NCBI RefSeq assembly: GCF_030503875.2
Contig: NZ_CP129968.2
Location: forward strand, 2,940,001-3,004,000
Length of the DNA stretch: 64,000 nt
Direction: 5' to 3'
DNA from: Marivirga arenosa
Lineage (GTDB): Bacteria > Bacteroidota > Bacteroidia > Cytophagales > Cyclobacteriaceae
This document shows positions 50,301 to 57,150 of the stretch, in pieces. The notes under the pieces are model-generated. The model was not told where the DNA came from. It saw only the letters and a program-made list of their open reading frames with translations, and made no database searches. Numbering within the stretch: the stretch's first letter is position 1; every line of letters begins with the position of its first letter. A program made the translations under genes and the position numbers.

Positions 50301-50851
50301 CCATTACCTTCAATCCTATTACAGATAAAAAATTAAGTGATAAGGAGGTGATTTTAGAAGCCACAGGTGGTGATTCTGGTGAGCCCATTACTTATACTAT
50401 TTCAACAGATCCAGTGAATGGTGTAGCCACTTTATCGAATGGAGTAATTTTGCTAGAAGGTGTTGGGACCGTAACAGTTACTGCAAGCCAAGCAGGTAAT
50501 GATTCCTACCTAGCAGCTGAAGATGTCAGTCAAAGTTTCACTATTCTTTCAGATGAATTATTGCTACCGACCCTCTTTACACCTAATAATGATAGGATAA
50601 ATGATGTGCTACTCATCCGAGGGGGCGCAGCAGTTCAATCTATTAACCTTAGAATCTATGACCGAACAGGTAATCTTGTTTTTGAATCCGATAGTTTTCA
50701 GGAATTAACAGAAATCGGTTGGGATGGAAAGAAAAACGGAGTCAATCAGCCTGCAGGCACCTATGTATGGGTAATCTCAGGTACGATGACAAATGGTGAA
50801 CCGATAAGGGTTAATGGAGCAAGTAGAGGAACAATATTCATCGCAAGATAA
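44381..50851 (+). CDS. Giant repeat adhesin, T9SS type B cargo
   Basis: A 2,156-residue secreted protein. Order: signal peptide (1-24), N-terminal beta domain (25-190), cadherin-like segment (190-300), two Calx-beta domains (about 304-530), ten Ig-like repeats and one variant (534-1746), two more Calx-beta domains (1747-1968), an MBG-like segment (1970-2060) and a C-terminal gliding-motility-associated (CHU_C, type B) sorting domain (LPTLFTPNNDRINDVL...WDGKKNGVNQPAGTYVWVI). It is expected to be displayed at the cell surface and act in adhesion or gliding. Calcium binding by the Calx-beta domains is known for the family. It is followed after 23 bases by the PorP/SprF gene. The gene is richer in G+C than the genes around it. 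Confidence 0.92.
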   Translation: MKKNILILGLFLQYYLFSSSIFAQCPISTGIINFEETGWPGSTFTNFTGSTSFSNSSECLTVELQGSGPLRYRVTGASPNVFLDLGSAGGTYSSHIIKSSNGSEFKLNSVSLRVVNAAEDGITTTFTAKKNGATVGSTTSSVARASTSVVNLSAVSGFSDFDELTISGPTLGIRIFEMEFGAAASNNAPTASSFTASNGPYEDLTYTFSTSDFGYSDGDGDPLNNILIESVPSAGTLYVDADNDNNLDGGEALFSGNSVSKADLDAGNLQYIQNGSTNTSFQFEVNDGTENSTGNYIASLNVIPVPTVTLGLSPTSRSESVSTNNTITATLSNAYGNPVQVNLSLSGTAIGFGVDYSISSTTITVGTGNTTNSVLLTNVNDALYEGNETVVIDISGVTNGSENGTQQVTYTITDDDPQPNATLEVLSIYNPITDESGGQAYVRGKIDAVAGTTVSIPLSFSGTATGGGTDYSLTGTTITLTAGETMDSVRLTSLFDGIEEGDETVIIDMGTPTNAVESGTQQVTLTIEDEDAAPPSGYSASIDQSPINASNESSASFTFAGAEVGTTYNYTFSSSGGGTNVTGSGTITTATDQISGIDLSGLGDGTITLSVTLTDNFSNTGSAASDTETKDTSPPSGYSISIDQAGINLNNEGSASFTFAGAEVGATYNYTFSSSGGGTNVTGSGTITTATDQISGIDLSGLGDGTITLSVTLSDGAGNTGSAATDTETKDTSVPSGYSVAIDQSPINVSNEGSVSFTFAGAEVGTTYNYTFSSSGGGTNVTGSGTITTATDQITGIDISGLGDGTITLSATLTDGGGNTGTAATDTETKDAAAPTGYSVSVDQGFVNIANETAISFTFASAEVGSTYEYTFSSSGGGTNVTGTGTITTAIDQITGIDLSGLGDGTITLSVTLTDTNSNTGSAATDTKTKDTSAPNGYTATIDQSPINLGNESAVSFTFAGAEVGAIYNYTFSSSGGGTNVTGSGTIITAGDQITGVDLSGLGDGTITLSATLTDAVNNSGTAATDTEVKETVPPSGYSVTIDQSPINKGNETATSFTFAGAEVGTTYNYTFSSSGGGTNVTGSGTITTATDQISGIDLSGLGDGTITLSVTLTDTNGNVGSAATDTETKDTGAPAGYSVVFDQSAANNGNETAISFTFASAEVGATYNYSISSNGGGTAVTSNGTISTASDQISGIDVSGLSDGTLTLSVTLTDAAGNTGTAATDNVEKDVVIPSGYSVSMDLLGESFINVINESIIKFSGSGLEAGTTLNYTFSSDGGGTPVTGMETVTSSSETFDNGGVGYDLSGLTDGTVTLTISLTDDAGNTGSDATDTANKDAGPPTGYTVSWDDALINTTEASTASFTVSNAEIGTTINNSVSSSGDGNTATVSNPITVTSTTQVVTIDVSSLDDGVLTVEVSLTDAGGNTGGTVSDNSTTLDQTAPSGYSVAIDQADISADNQTEASFTFAGAEVGATYNYTLSSSAGGTDVTGSGTIATATDQITGVDVSGLADGTITLSVDLTDPAGNEGSAATDNVSKDATAPNFISVEDDGGDNSYKSGESLTIVADLGETGLTVTADLSVINSGLSATAAMTDSADGTYSITVADVDNGGNMIEGAAIAVPLVATDGAGNQQADNSLTLNLDKTAPAGYTVSVDQSIINAANQAAMSFTFASAEVGATYNYSISSNGGGTAVTGSGTISTASDQISGLDVSGLGDGTLTLSVSLTDAAGNTGATATDNVTKIATSIAFNSTASNGDESVENASIQVDLSINSAFDVSVDYEVSGTANGAGNDYTLANGTLIIPSGNQSGAIDLTGIVDDELIEGDETIILTLSNPTNASLGSTTEFTYTINDNDKAEISVVAASQAEEDDVNGSYTISTSKEFANDVTLTFTISGTASEGTDIESLGTSVIFPASTNSINIPVVVLADKEVEEDETVILTLESTDNTAILIGTENSAIITIIDNDEKLLQTITFNPITDKKLSDKEVILEATGGDSGEPITYTISTDPVNGVATLSNGVILLEGVGTVTVTASQAGNDSYLAAEDVSQSFTILSDELLLPTLFTPNNDRINDVLLIRGGAAVQSINLRIYDRTGNLVFESDSFQELTEIGWDGKKNGVNQPAGTYVWVISGTMTNGEPIRVNGASRGTIFIAR
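45981..49617 (+). repeat. Tandem 300-bp coding repeats of the adhesin
   Basis: Repeat units begin near SGYSxxIDQSPI. The first seven (45981, 46281, 46581, 46881, 47181, 47481, 47781) keep an exact 300-bp step. The eighth is about 330 bp, the tenth ends near 49010, and a different 300-bp block (PNFISVEDDGG...) separates the last unit (about 49317-49617). Units 1, 2 and 6 share near-identical stretches, and units 7 and 11 share a near-identical stretch. Confidence 0.92.
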
Positions 50852-50874
50852 AAACTGAAAAACATTCAAAATAG

Positions 50875-52419
50875 ATGAAAAATTTTATTCAATATATAGC
50901 AGTAATAACCTTGATTGCAGGTCTAAGCAATGTTTCAGTGGCTCAGGAAGGTAATTTCTCCATGTATAGATACACTCCTTTTTATGCCAATCCAGGACAG
51001 ATATCGACTACAGATCAGCTGAATTTCATGCTCAATAGCCGGATTCAACCGCTTAATACAGGTGAGAATTTAACCACTACTATTGTTTCGGGATACATGC
51101 CCATTCATTTTTCGAATAATCATAAATTGGTAGTAGGTGCAAATGTCAGTTCAGAGCAAACGGCAAGCTTACTAAACTCTAATGGTGGAATGCTAGCTTT
51201 GTCCTATTCTGTTCCTTTAAACGAAAGGTCTGAATTAAGTTTAGGAGTGCAAGGTGGCCTATTTCAAAATAAAATTGGAGGCGACTTTGTCACTGACGGG
51301 CAAATCGAAGGCGGGGTTTTAGATCCTGGGGCAGGTCAGCTTGATCCGGTTTTAAATCAACAACATGCCTACCCGACCTTAAGTAGTGGAATCTACTATA
51401 GATTAAAAGATGCTGATTATCAAGACAGAGCTTTTGTTGGAGTTTCATTATTTAATATGATAGAACCTAATATCTCCTTTGTTGAAAATGGAGATGCAGC
51501 TAAACTTCCGATGAGTATAAAAACTATAGCAGGATATAAAGTGTATGATAATGCTACGCTGTCAGTATCCCCTACTATAAGGTGGATCAACCAAGCTCAA
51601 AATAATGCATTTGATTTGGGGACTGATGTTGGCTATAGGCTATCTGGAGATGCAGAAGATTTTAAAAAGTTGATTTTAAGTCTATGGTATAATTCCAATT
51701 CAATTGGTGTGATGAGTCTAGCTTATGAGCAAAAAAGAATAGCCGTTGGAGTTAGCTACGATATCCCAGTTGGAACAGGATTTAACCTGGCACAGAATGG
51801 TATTTTTGAATTTGCTATTTCGTATAAATTAAAAAATAGGAAGCAGGTAAAAGAAACGCCAAGCGTAATACAACAAAAAGAAACAGAGGTTCAACAAGAA
51901 GAGCCTGAGATTGAAATAGAACAACCAGAAAAGGAAAAGGTTGAAGTAAATGAAGAAGAACCTCAAAAAAAAGAGCAGGTTAAGGAAAAAATAGTAATAG
52001 AGGAACAATTTAAAAAAGAACCGAAAATTGAAGAGCAAGCAGCTGAAGTCACTGTTCAGCCACTTACTGAAAAAGAAAAAGAAACGCTAGCCAAGACGGT
52101 TCGATTCAAATTAAATTCAGATGATTTAAACGAGGATTCAAAAGAGTTTATAGACCAAGTAATTGATATTCTATCTAAGAAAGAAAATTATAATATTACT
52201 TTAATTGGGCATACTTGTAATTTAGGTGAAAGCTCTTTTAATGGTGAATTAGGTATGGATAGAGCAAAGATCGTAAGGGATTATATGGTGGCTAATGGCA
52301 TAAATGAAGCTAGAATCAGTACCAATTCCAAAGGTGAAACTGATCCAATTGCAACAAATGAAAACAAGATGGGTAGAGAGAAAAATAGAAGAGTAGAGTT
52401 TAAAGTTACATATCAATAA
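50875..52419 (+). CDS. PorP/SprF-family T9SS membrane protein fused to an OmpA domain
   Basis: A 514-residue protein with a signal peptide (1-23), a PorP/SprF outer-membrane barrel (about 24-325; FSMYRYTPFYANPGQ at the start), a highly charged Lys/Glu linker (about 326-400) and a C-terminal OmpA-like peptidoglycan-binding domain (about 400-514; TLIGHTCNLGE, MGREKNRRVEFKV). PorP/SprF proteins help specific T9SS cargoes cross or attach to the outer membrane; the OmpA domain would tether this one to the cell wall. It directly follows the type B adhesin, so it is the likely partner of that cargo. The fusion is the unusual point. Confidence 0.9.
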   Translation: MKNFIQYIAVITLIAGLSNVSVAQEGNFSMYRYTPFYANPGQISTTDQLNFMLNSRIQPLNTGENLTTTIVSGYMPIHFSNNHKLVVGANVSSEQTASLLNSNGGMLALSYSVPLNERSELSLGVQGGLFQNKIGGDFVTDGQIEGGVLDPGAGQLDPVLNQQHAYPTLSSGIYYRLKDADYQDRAFVGVSLFNMIEPNISFVENGDAAKLPMSIKTIAGYKVYDNATLSVSPTIRWINQAQNNAFDLGTDVGYRLSGDAEDFKKLILSLWYNSNSIGVMSLAYEQKRIAVGVSYDIPVGTGFNLAQNGIFEFAISYKLKNRKQVKETPSVIQQKETEVQQEEPEIEIEQPEKEKVEVNEEEPQKKEQVKEKIVIEEQFKKEPKIEEQAAEVTVQPLTEKEKETLAKTVRFKLNSDDLNEDSKEFIDQVIDILSKKENYNITLIGHTCNLGESSFNGELGMDRAKIVRDYMVANGINEARISTNSKGETDPIATNENKMGREKNRRVEFKVTYQ

Positions 52420-52468
52420 CTGGTTAAACATAAATAACATTTCCTATTTCATTATTAGGCTAAAAGCA

Positions 52469-53305
52469 ATGAAAAAAACTTTAAAATCATCACTTATACT
52501 ATTTAACCTTATGCTATTGCTAACATTAGGTTGCAGTAATAAGAAGGAGAAAATTGAAAAAGATTATGTATTAGTTGTAGATGATGATGGCATAATGGTA
52601 GAAAAGTTTGACACTACTAATATTGATGAGAATAAGTTTAACCTCAACAATGAGGTATTTAAAGTAGGAACTAGCTTTAAATATGATTTTGAGCACAGAA
52701 CAACTTCAGGTGAAATAAAATATTTCAAAATCAATCCTGATCATAAAGGGTGGGATTTTGTAGATGCTGATGATACAGACTCATTAATCGTGAAATCAGT
52801 AGTTATACAAGTGATGAATGGTAATCCAATAGCTCAATTTATTCCTGATTATAACCAAACTGCTATTGCATACATATTAATCGAGGGTGTCCCCTTTTCA
52901 ATGTCAGGAGCAATTGAAAATGAAGCGAATATTTGGATTCACCCTCCAAGAGAACACTATTTTAAAATCCTAGAATTAAACCCTTTCCCTTATATCAAAG
53001 CTCCTTATAAAATAGGCACCAAATGGAACTGGAATTTAATAATAGGCAGTAGCTATGCAGATAGGCGATGGAAAACGTGGGAAAATACAATAGAAAACAA
53101 CTATCAATACGAAATAACTAATAAGATTTTACTTGAAACAGCACTTGGGAATTTACAATGCTATGTAATTGAATCTGAAGCGGAAAGTAGAATTGGAAAA
53201 ACAGCTCTGACTGCCTACTTTCATCCAAAGTACGGTTTTGTAAAATTAGATTATACAAATATTGATGGAAGCAAAACAATGCTTGAATTAATTAAAACAA
53301 ACTAA
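52469..53305 (+). CDS. Lipoprotein of unknown function in adhesin locus
   Basis: A 278-residue lipoprotein: hydrophobic signal, then LLLTLGC with Cys22 as lipidated residue, and a charged SNKKEKIEKD start of the mature chain. The rest is mixed alpha/beta with PYIKAPYKIGTKWNWNL and FHPKYGFVKLDYTNIDG. I do not recognise a family. It starts 49 bases after the PorP/SprF-OmpA gene and is probably in the same transcript, so it may be part of the surface machinery. Remnant DNA follows it. Confidence 0.75.
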   Translation: MKKTLKSSLILFNLMLLLTLGCSNKKEKIEKDYVLVVDDDGIMVEKFDTTNIDENKFNLNNEVFKVGTSFKYDFEHRTTSGEIKYFKINPDHKGWDFVDADDTDSLIVKSVVIQVMNGNPIAQFIPDYNQTAIAYILIEGVPFSMSGAIENEANIWIHPPREHYFKILELNPFPYIKAPYKIGTKWNWNLIIGSSYADRRWKTWENTIENNYQYEITNKILLETALGNLQCYVIESEAESRIGKTALTAYFHPKYGFVKLDYTNIDGSKTMLELIKTN

Positions 53306-53321
53306 TTTAATCTTATAATTA

Positions 53322-53945
53322 TGAAAAATATCAATATTATTATATTGATATTTTTCTTTTATATTCTGTTCTTTCTTTAAATGGTCAGGTTTTAACAGAA
53401 AAAATAGGGTTTAAATCTTACAAGATAGAAACTCCCGGTGATACAATTAAGTTTTTCATCTACAACCCAAATAATCTTAACAAGACAATTTTATTCATGT
53501 AAGTGGTTTTTGGCCAGCTCCTCTATGGATTGAAACAAGCCCATGTTGTGTAAGTAGTAATTCTTTTACCGACAATTTAATTACTGAAGATTATGCTTAT
53601 GTGGTTATATCAAAATACGGCTTTCCTTTTAGTGATAAAGAGAACTTTGATATGCCTACTTATTATTGGCAGAAAAAGACCTTGGGTTTTAGAGTAAACC
53701 GAACAAATGAAGTCAGAAAACATATTCAGAAAAACATAATTAAACCTAGAAAAATTGTTGTAGATGGTACTTAACAAGGTACTAATGCAGCAGCAAAACT
53801 TGCTACAATTAATAAGGATATAACCCACTTAGGTTTCTGGGCGGGGCGGCTTACTCCAATTATTGGAATTCATACATTTTGCGCGGAAGGAAGCAATAGC
53901 TAGTAAAATAACAGAGGAAGCAGCAACACTTAAAATTGATTCTTT
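53322..53945 (+). pseudogene. Broken alpha/beta hydrolase
   Basis: Several frames give parts of one alpha/beta hydrolase: a signal-like start (MKNINIIILIFFF), LNGQVLTEKIGFKSYKIETP, WPAPLWIETSPCCVSSNSF, KYGFPFSDKENFDMP, VDGT-stop-QGTN, ITHLGFW and LLEFIHFARKEAIASKITEE. There are frameshifts near 53380, 53500 and 53840, and a TAA near 53773 that takes the place of the catalytic serine of the expected GxSxG (GTSQG). The gene cannot be functional. Confidence 0.8.
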
Positions 53946-54224
53946 ATTCCTTCAATTTGATCAAATGCTTGAAAATGGAGAATATCATTTCAAAAATAAC
54001 ACGCTCTTTTATATGGATTTAGAAGGAGGAAATTTAGTAAAAAGGAGAGCACTTTTAACAATGACAAATGAGATGCTAACTTTTAAAGAAATAGGTAAAG
54101 CATTCGAAAGACAAGCGCAAATAAATTAAATTTTTCCAAAGATTCCCTTTCTATTTCCCTGATTATTAACGGGAAAGGGGGTGACGCAAATCTGATCTTC
54201 ATAAAATTACTAGATAAATTCTAA
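53946..54224 (+). pseudogene. Broken lipocalin-like protein, C-terminal fragment
   Basis: The sequence after the hydrolase remnant continues in frame as DQMLENGEYHFKNNTLFY, NLVKRRALLTMTNE and KAFERQAQIN, matching the gene at 60166 (MLEKGEYHFQNDTLIY, KLVKRRAIYKNKDG, RPYERQAEIY). After a stop at 54129 another frame continues NFSKDSLSISLIINGK and NLIFIKLLDKF to a TAA at 54222-54224, matching SNDSLIVLPIIEGK. It is joined to the hydrolase remnant, and a LytTR fragment starts at the next codon. Confidence 0.75.
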
Positions 54225-54980
54225 AGCAGAAAAATTCTTTTATTATATTTTCCTTTAATATTTGATATTATTTCAGGTTTCTCTGTATTCTATTTTCTAT
54301 ATTTTTTTAGAGCTTATGGTATTCAAACGGGAATCTCTTATTCGGGTCATTCGCATATTTTTAGGGCTATTTGTTTTGGTGTGTTAACTTTTCTCTACTT
54401 GACCCCTGCAGAATATTGGCTTAAACCAAAATTAAAGCTCAAAAAGACTCTTCATCATATTTTATGGTATTTAGGACTGGTGTTTTTAGGAGCCCAGCTA
54501 ATTTTCATTCTATTTAACTTCTTTTGGAATTGGCAAGAATGGGACTGGGTTGGCTACTATCTTATTATGCTAGAATTTCCTTTAATGATGATCTTTCCAC
54601 TCGTTCTCTATGGGTTAATTCGAATGGTTGTTTTTTCTACAAAAGAAACTGATAAATATTTAATCCTTCAATCAGAAAGTGGAAAGGACAAATTGAAAAT
54701 TAGAAAGGAGGATTTTTTGTATGCTAACTCCTCTGAGAATTACATCAATATTCAATATTTAACCGGACAATCAAGCAAGCAACACCTCATCAGAAAACCA
54801 CTAAAGAATTTAGAGAATGAATTAAGTAAATATTCAAGCATAAAAAGATGCCATAGAGGTTACTTAGTGAATAAAGAAAACATTAAAAATATTAAGCAAG
54901 ATAGAGGTAAAATTCAGATTGAAATTGACTCTACTCTCCTTCCTGTTTCAAAAAAATATGAATCTGCATTTATCAATTAG
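54225..54980 (+). pseudogene. LytTR regulator lacking its start (right copy)
   Basis: From 54267 it is nearly identical to the left regulator. From 54225 to 54266 the reading frame stays open and encodes SRKILLLYFPLIFDIISG, related to SRKISNYLPLLFGIISG but diverged, which suggests a remnant of another LytTR paralogue. There is no ATG: the upstream codon is a stop. A GTG at 54381 could start a shorter protein of 199 residues (residues 57-255 of the left copy) with the LytTR domain intact. It may be silent or a truncated regulator. Confidence 0.75.
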
Positions 54981-55280
54981 AAATTTCATCACAAATACAA
55001 AGATTTCGTCCCAAAAGTAGGATAAGATTATTCAAATAGGCTTTTCTCCTTTCATATTTGAGAAAAAAAAACCCTATGATTAAAAATAAAAATTTACTCA
55101 TTCTGCTTTTTGTGGGATTCATTCTACTTTCCTGCAGTCAGAATAAAACAGAAAAAACACAATCAATCACTGACCCAAGAATCAAAGAAATTGATTCTGT
55201 AATTATAGCACGGAACAAGCAAGATTTATTTCAAGGGCAAATAGTTATTACAGAAAATGGAAATGTGATCTATGAAAACA
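54267..55280 (+). repeat. Right copy of about 1,014-bp near-identical direct repeat
   Basis: It matches 42630-43644 in the same orientation. It begins inside the LytTR gene and ends inside the serine hydrolase gene, which here continues intact. The 10.6 kb between the two copies contains the adhesin, PorP/SprF-OmpA and lipoprotein genes. Confidence 0.93.
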
Positions 55281-56230
55281 ATATTGGTTTAGCTGATCGA
55301 AGCTGGAATATTCCGGTTGATGGAACAGCTAAATACGACATTGCCTCTATTAATAAATCAATGATCTCAGCTTTAATTATGAAAGCGGTTGAGCAGGAGA
55401 AATTAAGCCTTAATGATAAATTAATAGACTTATTAAAAGATTATAAATATGAGGGTTCCTTTCATCCAGATATAAGCCTGCATCATATGATGAGCCATAA
55501 TGCTGGTTTACCAGATTACGATGGAGTATCTGAAGAACTAAGAATGAATGGTTTTTTAAAATTAAAAAGATCAAGATTCACTAATACAGAATACGTTGAT
55601 TTCATTAGTAAATTAAAACCAATTGCTAATCCTGGCAAACAATTCTATTACAGTAATTTTGCTTATCACTTATTAGCTATAATTATAGAGGATACTTATG
55701 GTCAAGCATTTGCTGATGTCCTATATGAAAACTTGACGAAACCATTGGGCTTAAAAAATACAGTTGCAACAAGTAGAAATGAGAAGATTATAAAAAAACT
55801 AGCGGATGCCTATCAATTCAATGAGGCAACTAATCAATGGGAAGAAACTCCATTTATAGACCTCAGCTTAGGGAGAAGAATATTTTCTACAGCTTCAGAC
55901 TTAAACCGATGGGCTTTATCTATGAGCAATCCGGGTTATTTATCAGAATCTTCCTTAAAAATAATTAAAACCAATCATCTAAAAGACATTAGCAATTCTG
56001 TCAGCTATGGTTACGGCTGGGTAACAGTAAATAAAGAAAATAAAAGTCAATTCGGTGATTTGGGAATTGAAAAGCCTTACATCATTCACGGAGGTAGTAC
56101 GGATGGCTATAGATCTTTATTAATAAGTATTAATGAAGGTGAATTCGTCATTAGTTTTTTAAGCAATGTAGGCAATAGAACTGATGAATTAAATCTAGGA
56201 AAAATTATCACACACATTTTAATAAAATAA
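55076..56230 (+). CDS. Serine hydrolase (beta-lactamase family, class C-like), lipoprotein
   Basis: A lipoprotein of 384 residues (Cys20 in LLSC) with a penicillin-binding-protein-like fold. The nucleophile motif is S91-I-N-K94, then YSN in FYYSNFAYHLL, and the third motif is HGG in IIHGGSTDGY. Such proteins may be esterases or D-amino-acid peptidases rather than true beta-lactamases. An upstream TTG (55058) is in frame but in the left copy this frame is shifted, so I use the ATG, which gives the better signal. Its first 67 codons are identical to the left fragment. It precedes the lipocalin-like gene by 2 bases. Confidence 0.88.
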   Translation: MIKNKNLLILLFVGFILLSCSQNKTEKTQSITDPRIKEIDSVIIARNKQDLFQGQIVITENGNVIYENNIGLADRSWNIPVDGTAKYDIASINKSMISALIMKAVEQEKLSLNDKLIDLLKDYKYEGSFHPDISLHHMMSHNAGLPDYDGVSEELRMNGFLKLKRSRFTNTEYVDFISKLKPIANPGKQFYYSNFAYHLLAIIIEDTYGQAFADVLYENLTKPLGLKNTVATSRNEKIIKKLADAYQFNEATNQWEETPFIDLSLGRRIFSTASDLNRWALSMSNPGYLSESSLKIIKTNHLKDISNSVSYGYGWVTVNKENKSQFGDLGIEKPYIIHGGSTDGYRSLLISINEGEFVISFLSNVGNRTDELNLGKIITHILIK

Positions 56231-56232
56231 TC

Positions 56233-56955
56233 ATGATAAAATCAATTAAAAACTATTCAATAATTTTCCTTATGCTTTTTGCTTTCACATCATATAGTCA
56301 GAAATCAAGAATGACAGGGTTGTGGGAAGCCATAAATGTAAACGTGGGAGAAAATAATATGACTCCGGTCGCCAAGTGGTTTCGTTTTAACCCTGACGGC
56401 ACTACCCAATCTGGTAATGGTTGGTTAAAAAATTATGAAGGAAATTGGCAATACGATTCTCTGGAAAATAAATTTAGCAGCAATAATCCTTTAGGTATAA
56501 AAGATGAATTTGGTGCATTTGATGTATCATTTGATAAAGATCATATGTACTGGGAAAGAGAAGAGGAAGGAATGAATGTTAAAGTAACTTTACGGCCTAT
56601 TGAAAAATTACCCATGTCACCAGCTGATTATTTGCAGGGAATTTGGTTATTAGAATCTATAGAGAAAGATAATCAATCCATTATGGAAGAATTTGATCCA
56701 AACGGTAAGCATTATCTTCACATACGGTGGGATAGAATTTACAGAAACCGAAATACAGAGGGTGAAAGACTAAGCGGTTATTGGCATATCAATGGACATA
56801 GACCTGAAATTACATTTCTACCTCATTCTGAAGGAGAAAATGCAGAAAGTTGGAAAATTGAGGTAAATGAAGAGAACTTAATTATGACTGGAATTTCTGA
56901 TTCAAATGATACAATCGTTAGAAAATATAGAAGGGGAAATAAATTTCCTCGATAG
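56233..56955 (+). CDS. Secreted lipocalin-like protein (two similar halves)
   Basis: A 240-residue secreted protein with a signal peptide ending YSQ (about residue 22). The two halves begin RMTGLWEAINVNVG and LQGIWLLESIEKD and each ends with a beta-rich stretch, so it may be a tandem lipocalin-like domain. It begins 2 bases after the serine hydrolase stop, so the two are co-transcribed. Function unknown; binding a small hydrophobic ligand is a guess. A terminator follows. Confidence 0.7.
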   Translation: MIKSIKNYSIIFLMLFAFTSYSQKSRMTGLWEAINVNVGENNMTPVAKWFRFNPDGTTQSGNGWLKNYEGNWQYDSLENKFSSNNPLGIKDEFGAFDVSFDKDHMYWEREEEGMNVKVTLRPIEKLPMSPADYLQGIWLLESIEKDNQSIMEEFDPNGKHYLHIRWDRIYRNRNTEGERLSGYWHINGHRPEITFLPHSEGENAESWKIEVNEENLIMTGISDSNDTIVRKYRRGNKFPR

Positions 56956-57003
56956 ATTAAAATAATTCAGATAATGTAACCCTAATAGTATAAACATTTA
57001 TGA

Positions 57004-57032
57004 AAAGCACTTTTGAGATTCAAAAGTGCTTT
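57004..57032 (+). terminator. Intrinsic terminator after the hydrolase/lipocalin pair
   Basis: AAAGCACTTTTG and CAAAAGTGCTTT form a 12-bp stem with a 5-base loop followed by an A/T-rich tail. Confidence 0.85.
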
Positions 57033-57150
57033 ATTTATTCTATTTAAAGCATAAATGTTAATCTTCATCTTTTTGCATTATTACATCTCAAACCATTACT
57101 TTTAATAGATTTTATGATTCATCGTATCAAGTATTCAGTTTAAAGTATTC

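Noticed and set aside
42630..55280. The flanking repeats as long terminal repeats or insertion-sequence ends
   Set aside because: They are direct copies of ordinary coding genes, with no inverted ends and no transposase; the reciprocal gene truncation fits homologous integration better.
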